A DNA stretch of 64,000 nucleotides from Oscillospiraceae bacterium. GTDB taxonomy: Bacteria > Bacillota > Clostridia > UMGS1840 > HGM11507. Positions 8,177 to 16,860 of this stretch are shown here, in pieces. A program made the translations under genes and the position numbers. The stretch spans positions 23,083 to 87,082 of the forward strand of contig SVKJ01000008.1 in the NCBI GenBank assembly GCA_015068525.1, read 5' to 3'. Below the pieces are notes generated by a model. That model saw nothing but the letters and a program-made list of their open reading frames with translations. It made no database searches and had not been told where the DNA came from. Position 1 is the first letter of the stretch; every line of letters starts with the position of its first letter.

Positions 8177-8218
8177 AAGAGGGTGTTTAAAAAGTCAATT
8201 TTTAAACATCCTCTTTTT
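8177..8218 (+). terminator. Rho-independent terminator after khpB
   Basis: AAGAGGGTGTTTAAAAA pairs with TTTTTAAACATCCTCTT (one G-T pair), followed by T residues. Confidence 0.85.
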
Positions 8219-8239
8219 AGGGGATAGGAAAAAATCTTT

Positions 8240-8305
8240 GCCTTCATTTTGCATTTTGCATTTTGCGTTTTGCATTTACGGGAGGGCACGGAGGCCCTCC
8301 CCTAC
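8240..8305. repeat. GCATTTT tandem run and GGAGGGC/GCCCTCC palindrome
   Basis: Four near-identical TTTGCATTT/TTTTGCGTTT units (about 8240-8275) run into an inverted repeat, GGGAGGGC-ACGGAG-GCCCTCCC (8280-8301), followed by CTACAATCGG. It looks like a short dispersed palindromic repeat. A related AGGGGAATGA palindrome sits at 32.3 kb. Confidence 0.5.
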
Positions 8306-8355
8306 AATCGGTTTGGAGTTTTTTTACAGCCCCTATTTTTTAAAGGTGAAAAGAT

Positions 8356-9186
8356 ATGTATGGAAAACTATATATTTGTGCAACCCCAATTGGTAATCTT
8401 TCTGATATTACTTTAAGGGTTTTAGATACGTTAAGAGAAGTTGATATAATAGCAGCAGAGGACACGAGGCATACTCTGAAACTTCTTAACCATTTTGATA
8501 TTAAAAAACCACTTATAAGTTATTTTGAACATAACAAACAGTATAAGGGCGCTAAAATAATAAACGAATTAAAGCAAGGAAAAAATGTTGCTTTAGTATC
8601 AGATGCAGGAACGCCGATTATATCTGACCCCGGAGAGCAACTTGTTAAAGAATGTATAGAAAATAATATTGAAATTGAATCTTTGCCGGGTCCCTGTGCG
8701 TGTGTAACTGCTATGACTTTATGCGGTCTTGACTCGAAGAGATTTATGTTCTACGGGTTTTTGCAACATAAATCAAAGGACAAGTTAAAAGAACTTGAAG
8801 AATTAAAGCATATAAAATATACCCTTGTTTTTTACGAAGCACCTCATAAACTTGTTTCGACTTTAGAATGTATATATGAAGTTTTTGGCAATAGGGATAT
8901 CGCACTCCTTCGGGAAATGACCAAAAAGTTTCAGGAAACTCTCCGTATGTCTTTATCGGAGGCTATAGAATATTACAAGGAAAAAGAGCCAAAAGGGGAA
9001 TATGTACTTACTGTAAGTGGTGCAAAAGAAGAAATAAGCGCAGATTTTTCTTCTCTTTCTATCGAAGAACATGTTGACATTTATATTGAAGAAGGTCTTT
9101 CGAAAAAAGATGCAATAAAAAAATGTGCTGAAGACAGAAATATTTCCAAAAGAGATGTATATAATATTGTAATGAAAAAGGATTAA
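8356..9186 (+). CDS. rsmI: 16S rRNA 2'-O-methyltransferase RsmI
   Basis: Methylates the 2'-OH of C1402 in 16S rRNA using SAM, in the decoding centre. The 276-residue protein is a tetrapyrrole-methylase-fold enzyme. It has YICATPIGNLSDITLRV at the start, AAEDTRHTLKLL, VSDAGTPIISDPG (SAM site), LPGPCACVTAM and VFYEAPHKL in the family order. The C-terminus (SKKDAIKKCAEDRNISKRDVY) is the small helical domain usual in RsmI. It stands alone between two terminators. RsmI is not a usual member of the rpmH cluster, so it marks where the ancestral order ends. Confidence 0.95.
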   Translation: MYGKLYICATPIGNLSDITLRVLDTLREVDIIAAEDTRHTLKLLNHFDIKKPLISYFEHNKQYKGAKIINELKQGKNVALVSDAGTPIISDPGEQLVKECIENNIEIESLPGPCACVTAMTLCGLDSKRFMFYGFLQHKSKDKLKELEELKHIKYTLVFYEAPHKLVSTLECIYEVFGNRDIALLREMTKKFQETLRMSLSEAIEYYKEKEPKGEYVLTVSGAKEEISADFSSLSIEEHVDIYIEEGLSKKDAIKKCAEDRNISKRDVYNIVMKKD

Positions 9187-9188
9187 AA

Positions 9189-9249
9189 AATGTGCAGTAT
9201 TGATGAGTATCTTTATAAACACTCGGCAATACTGCACATTTTTTTTCTT
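9189..9249 (+). terminator. Rho-independent terminator after rsmI
   Basis: AAATGTGCAGTATTG pairs with CAATACTGCACATTT across a 24-base loop that contains a second weak pairing. A run of eight or more T follows. Confidence 0.85.
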
Positions 9250-9306
9250 TTATCATAATATGGTAGTGAGATAAAATGTCTCTAAAAATCTATGGAGGTT
9301 ATAAAT

Positions 9307-10080
9307 ATGGCAGATAAGTGTAATTGCTGTTCAAACAGCTCTATAAAAGATAAAGTTTGTATTCATACTGATAAAGTCTATGATTCCTGTAGAGAAAAAG
9401 ACTGCTTGGAAGATTTAAGAGTATATCTTACCCGTGAAGGTCAGGAAGTTGCTGATCGTGCAATCAGTGTTAGAATTAAAGGTGCGGAAATTGTCTGGGT
9501 ATATTCTGATGTAGAACCTGTCGCTTTTAATAAAGGGTATTATACTGTAAGTGTTAAATATTTCTTTAAAATTACATTGGAATTGTTTACAGGTTGCGGA
9601 AGACCAACACTTGTTGAAGGACTTGCAACATTTGATAAAAAAATCATTCTTTATGGTTCAGAAGGTAATGCTAAAATATATACATCTGTATACAGACCTG
9701 ACGAACAGGATATTTTAGAATCTGTTAAAACAAATCTTCCTCGTTCTGTTGTAGAAGTGGTTGACCCTGTTGTATTAAATGCAAAACTTGTTGAAAAAGA
9801 CAAATGCTCTTCTTGCTGTGACGTAGATATTACATCTATACCGGGATGCATTTGCCGTTGCTTTAGTGACGATTTAGTATCTTCAGGAGATAATAAAACA
9901 GTTTATGTAACTATTGGCATATTTACAATAGTAAAACTTGAAAGAAGCGTTCAGTTAATGATTCCTGTATGCGATTTCTGTATTCCTGAAAAAGAATGTG
10001 AAGGGTCAACAGATGAAGATCCATGCAACGTATTCAGAAGTCTGTGTTTCCCTGTAGAAGAATTCTTCCCACCAATGTAA
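9307..10080 (+). CDS. Cysteine-rich protein, possibly a spore-surface component
   Basis: A 257-residue protein with no signal peptide and 20 or more cysteines, many in clusters (CNCCSNSS, CSSCCDVD, PGCICRCFSDD, CDFCIPEKECEG). A long central region alternates beta-like segments (TVSVKYFFKITLELF). I do not recognise a catalytic motif. Families of this look occur in spore-forming Clostridia, and Cys-rich self-assembling proteins are known from clostridial coats and exosporia, so a structural spore role is a reasonable guess rather than a finding. The start is ATG 9307 behind ATGGAGG. It is a single-gene unit closed by a hairpin at 10131. Confidence 0.6.
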   Translation: MADKCNCCSNSSIKDKVCIHTDKVYDSCREKDCLEDLRVYLTREGQEVADRAISVRIKGAEIVWVYSDVEPVAFNKGYYTVSVKYFFKITLELFTGCGRPTLVEGLATFDKKIILYGSEGNAKIYTSVYRPDEQDILESVKTNLPRSVVEVVDPVVLNAKLVEKDKCSSCCDVDITSIPGCICRCFSDDLVSSGDNKTVYVTIGIFTIVKLERSVQLMIPVCDFCIPEKECEGSTDEDPCNVFRSLCFPVEEFFPPM

Positions 10081-10103
10081 GTTTAAAGGCGTTAAAATTG
10101 CCC

Positions 10104-10214
10104 GTAACACGCAGGGGAAAATGAGTTTATGAGGATGCAGGTGCATCCTCTTTTTTTACAAGGTATAAATTGCTGATGGCAATTTATAAAATCAATACCC
10201 TGCGTTTTTCGTTA
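10104..10214 (+). terminator. Nested palindrome with a terminator
   Basis: The outer arms AACACGCAGGG (about 10106) and CCCTGCGTTTTTCGTT (from 10198) enclose two further hairpins. GAGGATGCAGGTGCATCCTC plus seven T (10131-10157) is a good terminator for the Cys-rich gene. ATAAATTGCTGATGGCAATTTAT lies at about 10164-10186. Confidence 0.7.
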
Positions 10215-10225
10215 TACAACAAAAT

Positions 10226-10258
10226 GGGGTGTATCTCTTTTTCAAGAGATACACCCTC
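10226..10258. terminator. Convergent-gene hairpin
   Basis: GGGTGTATCTCTT-TTTC-AAGAGATACACCC is a perfect stem with T- or A-rich flanks on both sides. It lies downstream of pgm on the minus strand and could end transcription there. The segment 10259-10372 holds nothing else I can identify. Confidence 0.6.
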
Positions 10259-10372
10259 GTTTGCATTTCCTTAATAAATTTTTATATAGTTTTAATTGCT
10301 TCTTGGTAAATGTTGTCTGCATCACTTTATAATTACAATTACACTATAACACAGCAATATTAAAAATGCAAG

Positions 10373-12031
10373 TTAATCAAAAAGTTTATTTAACTCTTCT
10401 TTGTAAAGTTTTAATTTTTCTTCAGATTCGCTGTTTGTCGGTGTTTTAACCATAATATAACCTTTGATTTTAGGCTCGGTTCCTGATGGTCTTATAAATA
10501 GTGTGGTATCATCAGAAAGTTCAAATCTTAAAACATCGGCTGAAGGAAGTCCTTCGACTCCTTCTTTATAGTCAATAACTTTTGTTACAGGAAAACCGCC
10601 AAGCGTTTTTGGGGTATCATTTCTTAAAGATATCATAATATTTTTGATTTTTTCCATACCTTCTAAGCCTTCAAATGAAACAGAAATAACCTGTTCTTTG
10701 AAATAGCCGTATTTTTCATAAAGATTTTCCATAGCGTCATATAAGGTCATACCTTTATCATTATAATATGCTGCCATTTCAGCAATAAGAAGACATGCAT
10801 TAACACCGTCTTTATCTCTTGCGTGAGTTCCGCTTAAGTATCCGTAACTTTCTTCAAAGCCAAAGAGGAAAGTATGGCTTAAATCTTTTTCATATTCTTT
10901 TATTTTTTCACCAATAAATTTAAAGCCTGTAAGAACGTCAACCATTTTTACGTTAAAGTCATCACAAATATCTTTTGCCATTTTAGTTGAAACAATTGAT
11001 TTAATAACTGCACCGTTTTTTGGCAATCTGCCCTGTTCTTTTAAGCCTTCTAAAATATAGTGGGTAAGTAAAGCACCTACCTGATTTCCTGTCATACAAA
11101 CAAATTCATCATTTTTATTCTTAACAACTATTCCCACACGGTCGCAGTCAGGGTCAGTTCCTAAAATTAAGTTTGCACCGTCACGTTTTGCATATTCCAT
11201 TGCAATGTTAAATCCCTCTTTGTCTTCAGGATTAGGGGATTTAACGGTTGAAAACATCGGGTCCGGCATTTCCTGTTCTTTAACAACAGTCACATTAGTA
11301 AAACCTGCTCTTTTTAAAACTTCTCTTACAGGTATGTTTCCTGTGCCGTGAAATGGTGTGTAAATAATCTTAATGTCTTTATTTACGTCTTTTCTTATTT
11401 GTAATTTTAATACTTCGTTTATAAATTGTTCATCAATTTCTTTTCCTATGATATTTATTAAAGGATGATTATCTTCTGCTCTTTTAACATCAAATATTGA
11501 AAGAGATTCCATGATTTCAAATACCTTGCCTGCTTCTTTTGGAGGAAGTTGCGAACCGTCTTCCCAGTACGCTTTATACCCGTTGTACTTATACGGATTA
11601 TGACTTGCGGTAATAACAACACCTGCGATAGTTTTTAACTCTCTTATGGCAAAGGAAAGTTCGGGAACAGGTCTTAAACTTTCAAAAAGATATGCTTTAA
11701 TTCCGTTCGCTGCAAGAACTTTTGCAGTTTCTAATGCGAAAACGTCAGAATTTTTTCTTGAGTCATAGGCAATAACAACCCCTCTTTTTTCTCCACCTTT
11801 TTCTTTTATAACTTCACTTAAACCTTGAGTTGCAAGACCTACAACATATTTGTTCATTCTGTTTATTCCTGCGCCGATTATTCCGCGAAGTCCTGCTGTG
11901 CCAAATTCCAACAGCTTTATAAATCTTTCTTTTATTTCTTTGTCGTTATCCTTGATTTCCAAAAGTTCTTCTTTAAGTTCCTTATCTAAATTTTCGTAGT
12001 TTAGCCATTTTTCATACTCTTTAATATACAT
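10373..12031 (-). CDS. pgm: Phosphoglucomutase / phosphomannomutase
   Basis: Interconverts hexose 1- and 6-phosphates, feeding glycogen and cell-surface sugar synthesis. The 552-residue protein is of the alpha-D-phosphohexomutase superfamily. It has the active-site serine loop TASHNPYKYNGYKAY, the metal-binding loop GTDPDCDRVG, the sugar-binding loop FGFEESYGYL and the phosphate-binding RPSGTEPKIKGY. An FGTAGLRG motif lies near the N-terminus. I take ATG 12031 rather than 12040, because AAGG would sit directly against the earlier ATG but nine bases from this one. It lies about a dozen bases after apgM and is probably co-transcribed with it. Confidence 0.92.
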   Translation of the reverse strand: MYIKEYEKWLNYENLDKELKEELLEIKDNDKEIKERFIKLLEFGTAGLRGIIGAGINRMNKYVVGLATQGLSEVIKEKGGEKRGVVIAYDSRKNSDVFALETAKVLAANGIKAYLFESLRPVPELSFAIRELKTIAGVVITASHNPYKYNGYKAYWEDGSQLPPKEAGKVFEIMESLSIFDVKRAEDNHPLINIIGKEIDEQFINEVLKLQIRKDVNKDIKIIYTPFHGTGNIPVREVLKRAGFTNVTVVKEQEMPDPMFSTVKSPNPEDKEGFNIAMEYAKRDGANLILGTDPDCDRVGIVVKNKNDEFVCMTGNQVGALLTHYILEGLKEQGRLPKNGAVIKSIVSTKMAKDICDDFNVKMVDVLTGFKFIGEKIKEYEKDLSHTFLFGFEESYGYLSGTHARDKDGVNACLLIAEMAAYYNDKGMTLYDAMENLYEKYGYFKEQVISVSFEGLEGMEKIKNIMISLRNDTPKTLGGFPVTKVIDYKEGVEGLPSADVLRFELSDDTTLFIRPSGTEPKIKGYIMVKTPTNSESEEKLKLYKEELNKLFD

Positions 12032-12043
12032 ATTATTCATCCT

Positions 12044-13252
12044 TTATATTTTATTTTTAATTATTTCACTTATTAACTTATGACCTTTTTCAAAATATAT
12101 GCCTGATTTATCTGCATCTTTTTCTGAATAAATATAATCGTTTTTTTCTTCATAGTCAGAATCTTTTACAAGTACAAACGGAACAGGCTCGCTTGTATGA
12201 GTTTTAAGTGCAACCGGTGTAGGATGGTCAGGTAAAACTAAAAGTCTGAATTCTTCTTTTGTACTTAAAAGATATTCATATATTGGTTTTACAACTTTTT
12301 CATCAATCAGTTCAATTGATTTAACTTTGTCGGATAAACTCCCCTGATGGCCGCTTTCATCTGCAGCCTCAATGTGAAGGTAAAGATATTCGTCACCGTT
12401 TTTTAAGGCTTCAATCCCTGCTTTTGCTTTAGCCAAAAAGTCTGTATGCACATTTCCTGTAGCACCTTCTACATCTATGCTTTTAAGCCCGCTTAAAAGA
12501 GCAATACCTTTTATTAAGTCAACTGCCGATATAACACTTCCTGTTATTCCGAATTTTTCTTTATAGTTTTCAAGTTGAGGTTTTGTTCCTTCTCCCCAAA
12601 CCCATATAGAATTTGCAGGATTTTTACCTTCTTTAATTCTTTTTAGATTAACAGGATGATTTTTTAAAATTTCATAACTTTTTTCCATAAGTGCAAGAAT
12701 TGATTTATCCGAAGGAAGATACTCGCCTACAACTTTGTCAGATATATCATGAGGAGGGGTAAGAGGACCTGCTTCTTTCATATCTTTTCTTAAAAGCAGA
12801 TGGCGGTAACTTATTCCCGGATACAAAGAAAAAATTTCATCTTCAAGTTCCTCTTTTAAAGTTTTAATAATTTCTCTTGCTTCACTTGTTGTAATTTCTC
12901 CTGCACTGTAATCTATCATAGTTTTATCACAATAATTGTCTTCGTCTGATAATGTAACAAGATTTGCTCTGTATGTAATATCCGTATCCGTTAACTCTAC
13001 TCCGATACTTGCGGCCTCTAAAGGAGAACGTCCGCTGTAATTTTTGCTCGGGTCAAAACCCATAACACAAAGGTTCGCAACATCACTTCCCGGTTTTAAA
13101 CCTTCGTATACAGTTCTTAATTTTCCCATAACTCCAATCTTTGCAAATTTGTCCATATATGGCTTGTTTGCAATCTCCAAAGGAGTTTTATTGTTTATTT
13201 CGGGAATGGGAAGGTCTGCCATACCATCTCCCAATATAATAACATACTTCAT
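12044..13252 (-). CDS. apgM: ApgM-type phosphoglycerate mutase, possible homoserine kinase analogue
   Basis: A 402-residue member of the alkaline-phosphatase superfamily, cofactor-independent phosphoglycerate mutase of the archaeal (ApgM, COG3635) type. The metal-site Asp and Ser regions are visible as VIILGDGMADLP and EGLKPGSDVANLCVMGFDPS, with YSGRSPLEAASIG, later HIEAADESGHQG and VLPDHPTPVALKTH. In many bacteria this family is encoded with threonine genes and is annotated as a functional analogue of homoserine kinase. Here it is divergent from an ACT-domain gene, hom and lysC, and no GHMP-type thrB is in the window. It could therefore supply homoserine phosphorylation, glycolytic mutase activity, or both. 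The start is ATG 13252 behind GCGGTGA. Confidence 0.85.
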   Translation of the reverse strand: MKYVIILGDGMADLPIPEINNKTPLEIANKPYMDKFAKIGVMGKLRTVYEGLKPGSDVANLCVMGFDPSKNYSGRSPLEAASIGVELTDTDITYRANLVTLSDEDNYCDKTMIDYSAGEITTSEAREIIKTLKEELEDEIFSLYPGISYRHLLLRKDMKEAGPLTPPHDISDKVVGEYLPSDKSILALMEKSYEILKNHPVNLKRIKEGKNPANSIWVWGEGTKPQLENYKEKFGITGSVISAVDLIKGIALLSGLKSIDVEGATGNVHTDFLAKAKAGIEALKNGDEYLYLHIEAADESGHQGSLSDKVKSIELIDEKVVKPIYEYLLSTKEEFRLLVLPDHPTPVALKTHTSEPVPFVLVKDSDYEEKNDYIYSEKDADKSGIYFEKGHKLISEIIKNKI

Positions 13253-13473
13253 TTTTATCACCGCTTTTTTATAATATTCTCATTTTATTTTATTATAATA
13301 AATTTTAGAAGTATATTCAAGTTAAATTTATAGTTGTAATAACGAATATACGTAGAAAAATTAGGTATCTATGCACAAAAATTACAAAAATAAAATTTCA
13401 AGCAAATAAAAGAAAATGAGAGAAAATAAGAGAAAATATAAGATATATTTAAAAAACGAGCATTTATTGCCTC

Positions 13474-13502
13474 TTGTTATTCTGCTTTTCGTGTGGTATA
13501 GT
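13474..13502 (+). promoter_or_regulatory. Promoter of the ACT-hom-lysC operon
   Basis: TTGTTA (13474-13479), a 17-base spacer and TATAGT (13497-13502), with transcription from about 13509. This places the start codon of the ACT gene at ATG 13542 and excludes the longer upstream reading frame. Confidence 0.7.
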
Positions 13503-13541
13503 AATGGAATAAACAAATGTATATGTGGGGTGAACAGTAAA

Positions 13542-13988
13542 ATGCCCGGCAGGGATAAACTCTATATAGTATCAAAAGAGGCACTTTCGGAAGTTCTTAA
13601 AAAAACTTTATATGCAAAAGAACTTCTTGAAACAAAAAAAGTTGCCAATACTACTGAAGCGATTAAAAAAGCGGGGATTTCACGAGGCGCTTTTTATAAA
13701 TATAAAGACCTTATAATGCCCTTTTACGATATGCAGTCGGAAAAGAAGATTACTTTTTTAATGGTTTTAGAAGATGTAAAGGGTGTTTTGTCTAAAATTT
13801 TAAATATTATGGCAAAATATAATGTAAATGTTATTACAATAAATCAAAATGTTCCAATTGATAAGGTTGCAAATGTAACAATAACTGTTGATACTTTTGA
13901 AACCAAAATCAAAGCAGAAGACCTCGTAAAAAAAATAGGCAGTGTTGAAGGTGTAAAAAAGATAGACATCATTTCAAGCGGAACATAA
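13542..13988 (+). CDS. ACT domain protein (UPF0735/PheB-like)
   Basis: A 148-residue protein. The N-terminal part contains a short helix-turn-helix-like segment (TTEAIKKAGISRGAFYKYKDLI). A C-terminal ACT domain follows (FLMVLEDVKGVLSKILNIMAKYNVNVITINQNVP, then VTITVDTFETKIKAEDLVKKIG). ACT domains bind amino acids, and this family commonly sits beside aspartate-family or aromatic amino acid genes. It precedes hom by 27 bases, so a role as amino-acid-sensing regulator of threonine or lysine synthesis is likely but not proven. The start was chosen because the promoter lies downstream of the longer frame. Confidence 0.82.
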   Translation: MPGRDKLYIVSKEALSEVLKKTLYAKELLETKKVANTTEAIKKAGISRGAFYKYKDLIMPFYDMQSEKKITFLMVLEDVKGVLSKILNIMAKYNVNVITINQNVPIDKVANVTITVDTFETKIKAEDLVKKIGSVEGVKKIDIISSGT

Positions 13989-14015
13989 AATAATAGAGAG
14001 GAAGATTTTTAGGAT

Positions 14016-15221
14016 ATGGCAAAAGTTGCAGTATTGGGATACGGAGTAGTAGGATCCGGAGTAGTTGAAGTTCTTAATACAAATAAAGATTCAATTTTTA
14101 AAAAAGTATCGGAAGATATAGAAGTTAAGTATATACTTGATATAAGAGAATTTGCAAATGATCCGTACGGTCATCTTGTAACGAAAGATTTTGATAAAAT
14201 TTTAAATGATGATGAGGTTTCGGTAGTTGCAGAAGTTATGGGAGGGCTTAACCCTTCGTATGAATTTACAAAACAACTTCTTAAATCGGGAAAACACGTT
14301 GTAACATCAAATAAAGAACTTGTGGCAACGCATGGCACCGAACTTTTGAAAATAGCAAAAGAAAATAATGTAAATTACTTATTCGAAGCAAGTGTTGGCG
14401 GAGGTATTCCTATTATACGACCTCTTTATCAGTGCCTTGCAGGTAATGAAATATCAAAGGTTACAGGAATACTAAACGGAACAACAAACTATATTTTAAC
14501 CAAGATGTTTAAAGAAGGTGTTTCTTTTTCTAAGGCGCTTTCAGATGCTCAGGAAAAAGGCTATGCAGAAAAAAATCCTGATGCTGATGTTTGCGGTCAC
14601 GATGCCTGCAGAAAAATTGCAATTCTTACATCTTTGGTTTATGGGAAAAATGTTGACTATAAAAAAATAAATACAATAGGGATAACTGATATAGATTCTT
14701 ATGACGTAAGTTATGCTGAAAAACTTGGCGGCGTTTTAAAACTTATAGGCCAGTCAGAGATTGAAGACGGTAAGGTTTACTCTTCGGTTGAACCTGCGAT
14801 CCTTGAAAAAAATCATCCTCTTGCCAATATTGAAGACGTGTTCAACGGGATACTTGTCAGCGGAAATGCTATAGGCGATGTTATGTTCTACGGACGTGGT
14901 GCTGGTAAACTTCCTACTGCAAGTGCGGTTGTTGCCGATATTATTGATGCTGTACGAAATAAAGACGGTAGCGAAAAATATTTCTGGAAAGAAGAAGATG
15001 GCGATTTTGTTATGCCGTATTCTGAAATTAAATCTTCTTATCTTGTGCGTATAGAAGGAAATTTAGATAAAGTAAAATTAGAAAAAGTTTTTGGTGATGT
15101 TGAAACTTGCGTGATAAAAGACGGAGAGTTTGCATTTATTACTCCGTTTGCTAAAAATTGCGAACTTGATGAGATTTTAAAAGACTTTAATGTAATTAAG
15201 AAAATAAAGGTTGTTAAATAA
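14016..15221 (+). CDS. hom: Homoserine dehydrogenase
   Basis: Reduces aspartate semialdehyde to homoserine, the branch point for threonine and methionine. The 401-residue protein has an N-terminal NAD(P) fingerprint (VAVLGYGVVGSGVVEVL), TSNKELVATHG, and the catalytic block FEASVGGGIPIIRPLYQCLAGNEISKVTGILNGTTNYIL. EKGYAEKNPDADVCGHDACRKIAIL and a C-terminal ACT domain (SYLVRIEGNLDKVKLEKVFGDV) complete it, the latter allowing feedback by threonine. GAGAGGAAGATTTTT precedes ATG 14016. LysC follows after 11 bases. Confidence 0.96.
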   Translation: MAKVAVLGYGVVGSGVVEVLNTNKDSIFKKVSEDIEVKYILDIREFANDPYGHLVTKDFDKILNDDEVSVVAEVMGGLNPSYEFTKQLLKSGKHVVTSNKELVATHGTELLKIAKENNVNYLFEASVGGGIPIIRPLYQCLAGNEISKVTGILNGTTNYILTKMFKEGVSFSKALSDAQEKGYAEKNPDADVCGHDACRKIAILTSLVYGKNVDYKKINTIGITDIDSYDVSYAEKLGGVLKLIGQSEIEDGKVYSSVEPAILEKNHPLANIEDVFNGILVSGNAIGDVMFYGRGAGKLPTASAVVADIIDAVRNKDGSEKYFWKEEDGDFVMPYSEIKSSYLVRIEGNLDKVKLEKVFGDVETCVIKDGEFAFITPFAKNCELDEILKDFNVIKKIKVVK

Positions 15222-15232
15222 GGGGGATTAAT

Positions 15233-16441
15233 ATGAGCCTGGTAGTTCAGAAATTCGGTGGTTCATCTGTTGCCGATGCAAAAAAGATTTTTAATGTTGC
15301 AGGCAGAATTACAGATGCATATAACGAAGGTAATGATGTTGTAGTAGTTGTATCTGCTATGGGTGACACTACTGATGATTTAATAGAAAAGGCTAAAGAA
15401 ATTAACGATAAACCGTCAAGAAGAGAAATGGATGTTTTGTTATCTACAGGTGAGCAGATAACAATATCGCTTCTTGCGATGGCTTTAGAGAAAATGGGTT
15501 ATCCTGTTATATCCTTGACCGGATGGCAGGTTGCAATGATTACTGACTCTAACAATTCAAAAGCAAGGCTTAAAACAATAAAAACACAAAGGATTTTAAG
15601 TGAACTTGACAAGAAAAAGATTGTTATTGTTGCAGGTTTCCAGGGTGTTAATGAATATAATGATATAACAACTTTGGGAAGAGGCGGCTCTGATACAACA
15701 GCAGTTGCACTTGCTGCAGCACTAAAGGCTGATGTTTGTGAAATCTACACAGATGTTGACGGCGTTTATACTGCTGACCCGAGATATGTTAAAGGCGCTA
15801 AAAAATTAAATGACATTTCGTATGATGAAATGCTGGAACTTGCATCACTTGGCGCAAATGTTTTGCATAATCGTTCGGTTGAACTTGCAAAAAAATATAA
15901 TGTTAATATGGAAGTTAAATCAAGTTTTGAAAAAATAGAAGGAACCAAGGTTAAGGAGGTTAGTCTTGTGGAAAAGATGTTAGTTAGAGGGGTAGCAAAA
16001 GATAATGATGTTGCAAGAATTTCTGTTATAGGTATTCCTGATGAACCGGGAAAAGCATACAGAGTATTCAATCTTCTTGCAAAAAATAATATAAGTGTTG
16101 ATATTATATTACAGTCAATAGGAAGAGATAATACAAAAGATATTTCGTTTACAGTATGTATGGACCAACTTGACGAAGCGGTTAAAGTGCTTAATGACAA
16201 TCTTGCAATTTTAGGCGCTAAAGAAGTTAAATCAAGAAGTGATATCTCAAAAGTATCTATCGTTGGAGCAGGTATGGCATCAAATCCGGGTGTTGCTGCA
16301 AAAATGTTTGAAGCATTATTTGACGCTCAGATAAATATTCATATGATTTCAACATCTGAAATTAAAGTAAGTGTTTTAATTAATGAAAAAAATGCAGATA
16401 AGGCAGTGGAAGTAATACACGACAAATTTTTTAATGAATAA
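15233..16441 (+). CDS. lysC: Aspartate kinase
   Basis: Phosphorylates aspartate, the first step of lysine, threonine, methionine and diaminopimelate synthesis. The 402-residue protein has an amino acid kinase domain (VQKFGGSSVADAKKIFNVA at the start, STGEQITISLLAMAL, TTLGRGGSDTTAVALAAAL, EIYTDVDGVYTADPR). Two C-terminal ACT domains begin near residues 265 and 340. It is the Bacillus aspartokinase II-like layout, including a strong internal ribosome site that could yield a separate beta subunit. AGGGGGATTAAT precedes ATG 15233. It closes the ACT-hom-lysC operon. Confidence 0.96.
   Translation: MSLVVQKFGGSSVADAKKIFNVAGRITDAYNEGNDVVVVVSAMGDTTDDLIEKAKEINDKPSRREMDVLLSTGEQITISLLAMALEKMGYPVISLTGWQVAMITDSNNSKARLKTIKTQRILSELDKKKIVIVAGFQGVNEYNDITTLGRGGSDTTAVALAAALKADVCEIYTDVDGVYTADPRYVKGAKKLNDISYDEMLELASLGANVLHNRSVELAKKYNVNMEVKSSFEKIEGTKVKEVSLVEKMLVRGVAKDNDVARISVIGIPDEPGKAYRVFNLLAKNNISVDIILQSIGRDNTKDISFTVCMDQLDEAVKVLNDNLAILGAKEVKSRSDISKVSIVGAGMASNPGVAAKMFEALFDAQINIHMISTSEIKVSVLINEKNADKAVEVIHDKFFNE
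15953..15970 (+). promoter_or_regulatory. Internal ribosome site and in-frame GTG for a LysC beta subunit
   Basis: AAGGAGG lies seven bases before GTG 15968, which is in frame with lysC (codon 246). Initiation here would give a 157-residue polypeptide consisting of the two ACT domains. This is the known in-frame arrangement of Bacillus aspartokinase II alpha and beta subunits. Confidence 0.75.
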
Positions 16442-16521
16442 ATGAAAAATATAAAATAATTTTTGCATAAAAAAAATTATATCTCCAATAATAATAAAAA
16501 ATAAATATTGGAGGTAATAAA

Positions 16522-16713
16522 ATGATTGATAAAATTGCACTTATACTTGTAATTGTCGGAGCACTTAACTGGGGAAGCGTAGGTATTTTTGGTTTTGATG
16601 CTGTAGGATGGCTTTTCGGAGGACAACTTGCAATCCTTTCAAGAATTATTTTTACGCTTGTCGGTCTTGCAGGACTGTGGTCAATCACTATGCTTTTTAA
16701 AGACAACAGATAA
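16522..16713 (+). CDS. DUF378 small membrane protein
   Basis: A 63-residue integral membrane protein with two transmembrane helices separated by a short loop. The family motif LVIVGALNWGSVGIFGFDAVGWLFGG is clear and the C-terminal LVGLAGLWSITMLF segment follows. DUF378 proteins are widespread and uncharacterised. TTGGAGGT precedes ATG 16522. A terminator follows, so this is a short independent unit. Confidence 0.9.
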   Translation: MIDKIALILVIVGALNWGSVGIFGFDAVGWLFGGQLAILSRIIFTLVGLAGLWSITMLFKDNR

Positions 16714-16731
16714 TTTAAAAAATATTCTTAA

Positions 16732-16776
16732 AAATTTCACCAAAATGGGAATATCCCCTATTGGTGAAATTTTTTA
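16732..16776 (+). terminator. Rho-independent terminator after DUF378
   Basis: AAATTTCACCAA pairs with TTGGTGAAATTT across AATGGGAATATCCCCTA, which itself contains GGGA/TCCC, then a T run. Confidence 0.85.
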
Positions 16777-16860
16777 TTGTGAATTAGCACAACAAGGTTC
16801 TCCAAAAAACTTGAACTTTTAGTTCGTTAGTTTTTTGTGAGGGTCTTATGTATAAAATAC

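Noticed and set aside
13416..13541. Upstream extension of the ACT protein
   Set aside because: The promoter -10 at 13497-13502 places the transcript start inside this extension, and the extension looks unlike the family.
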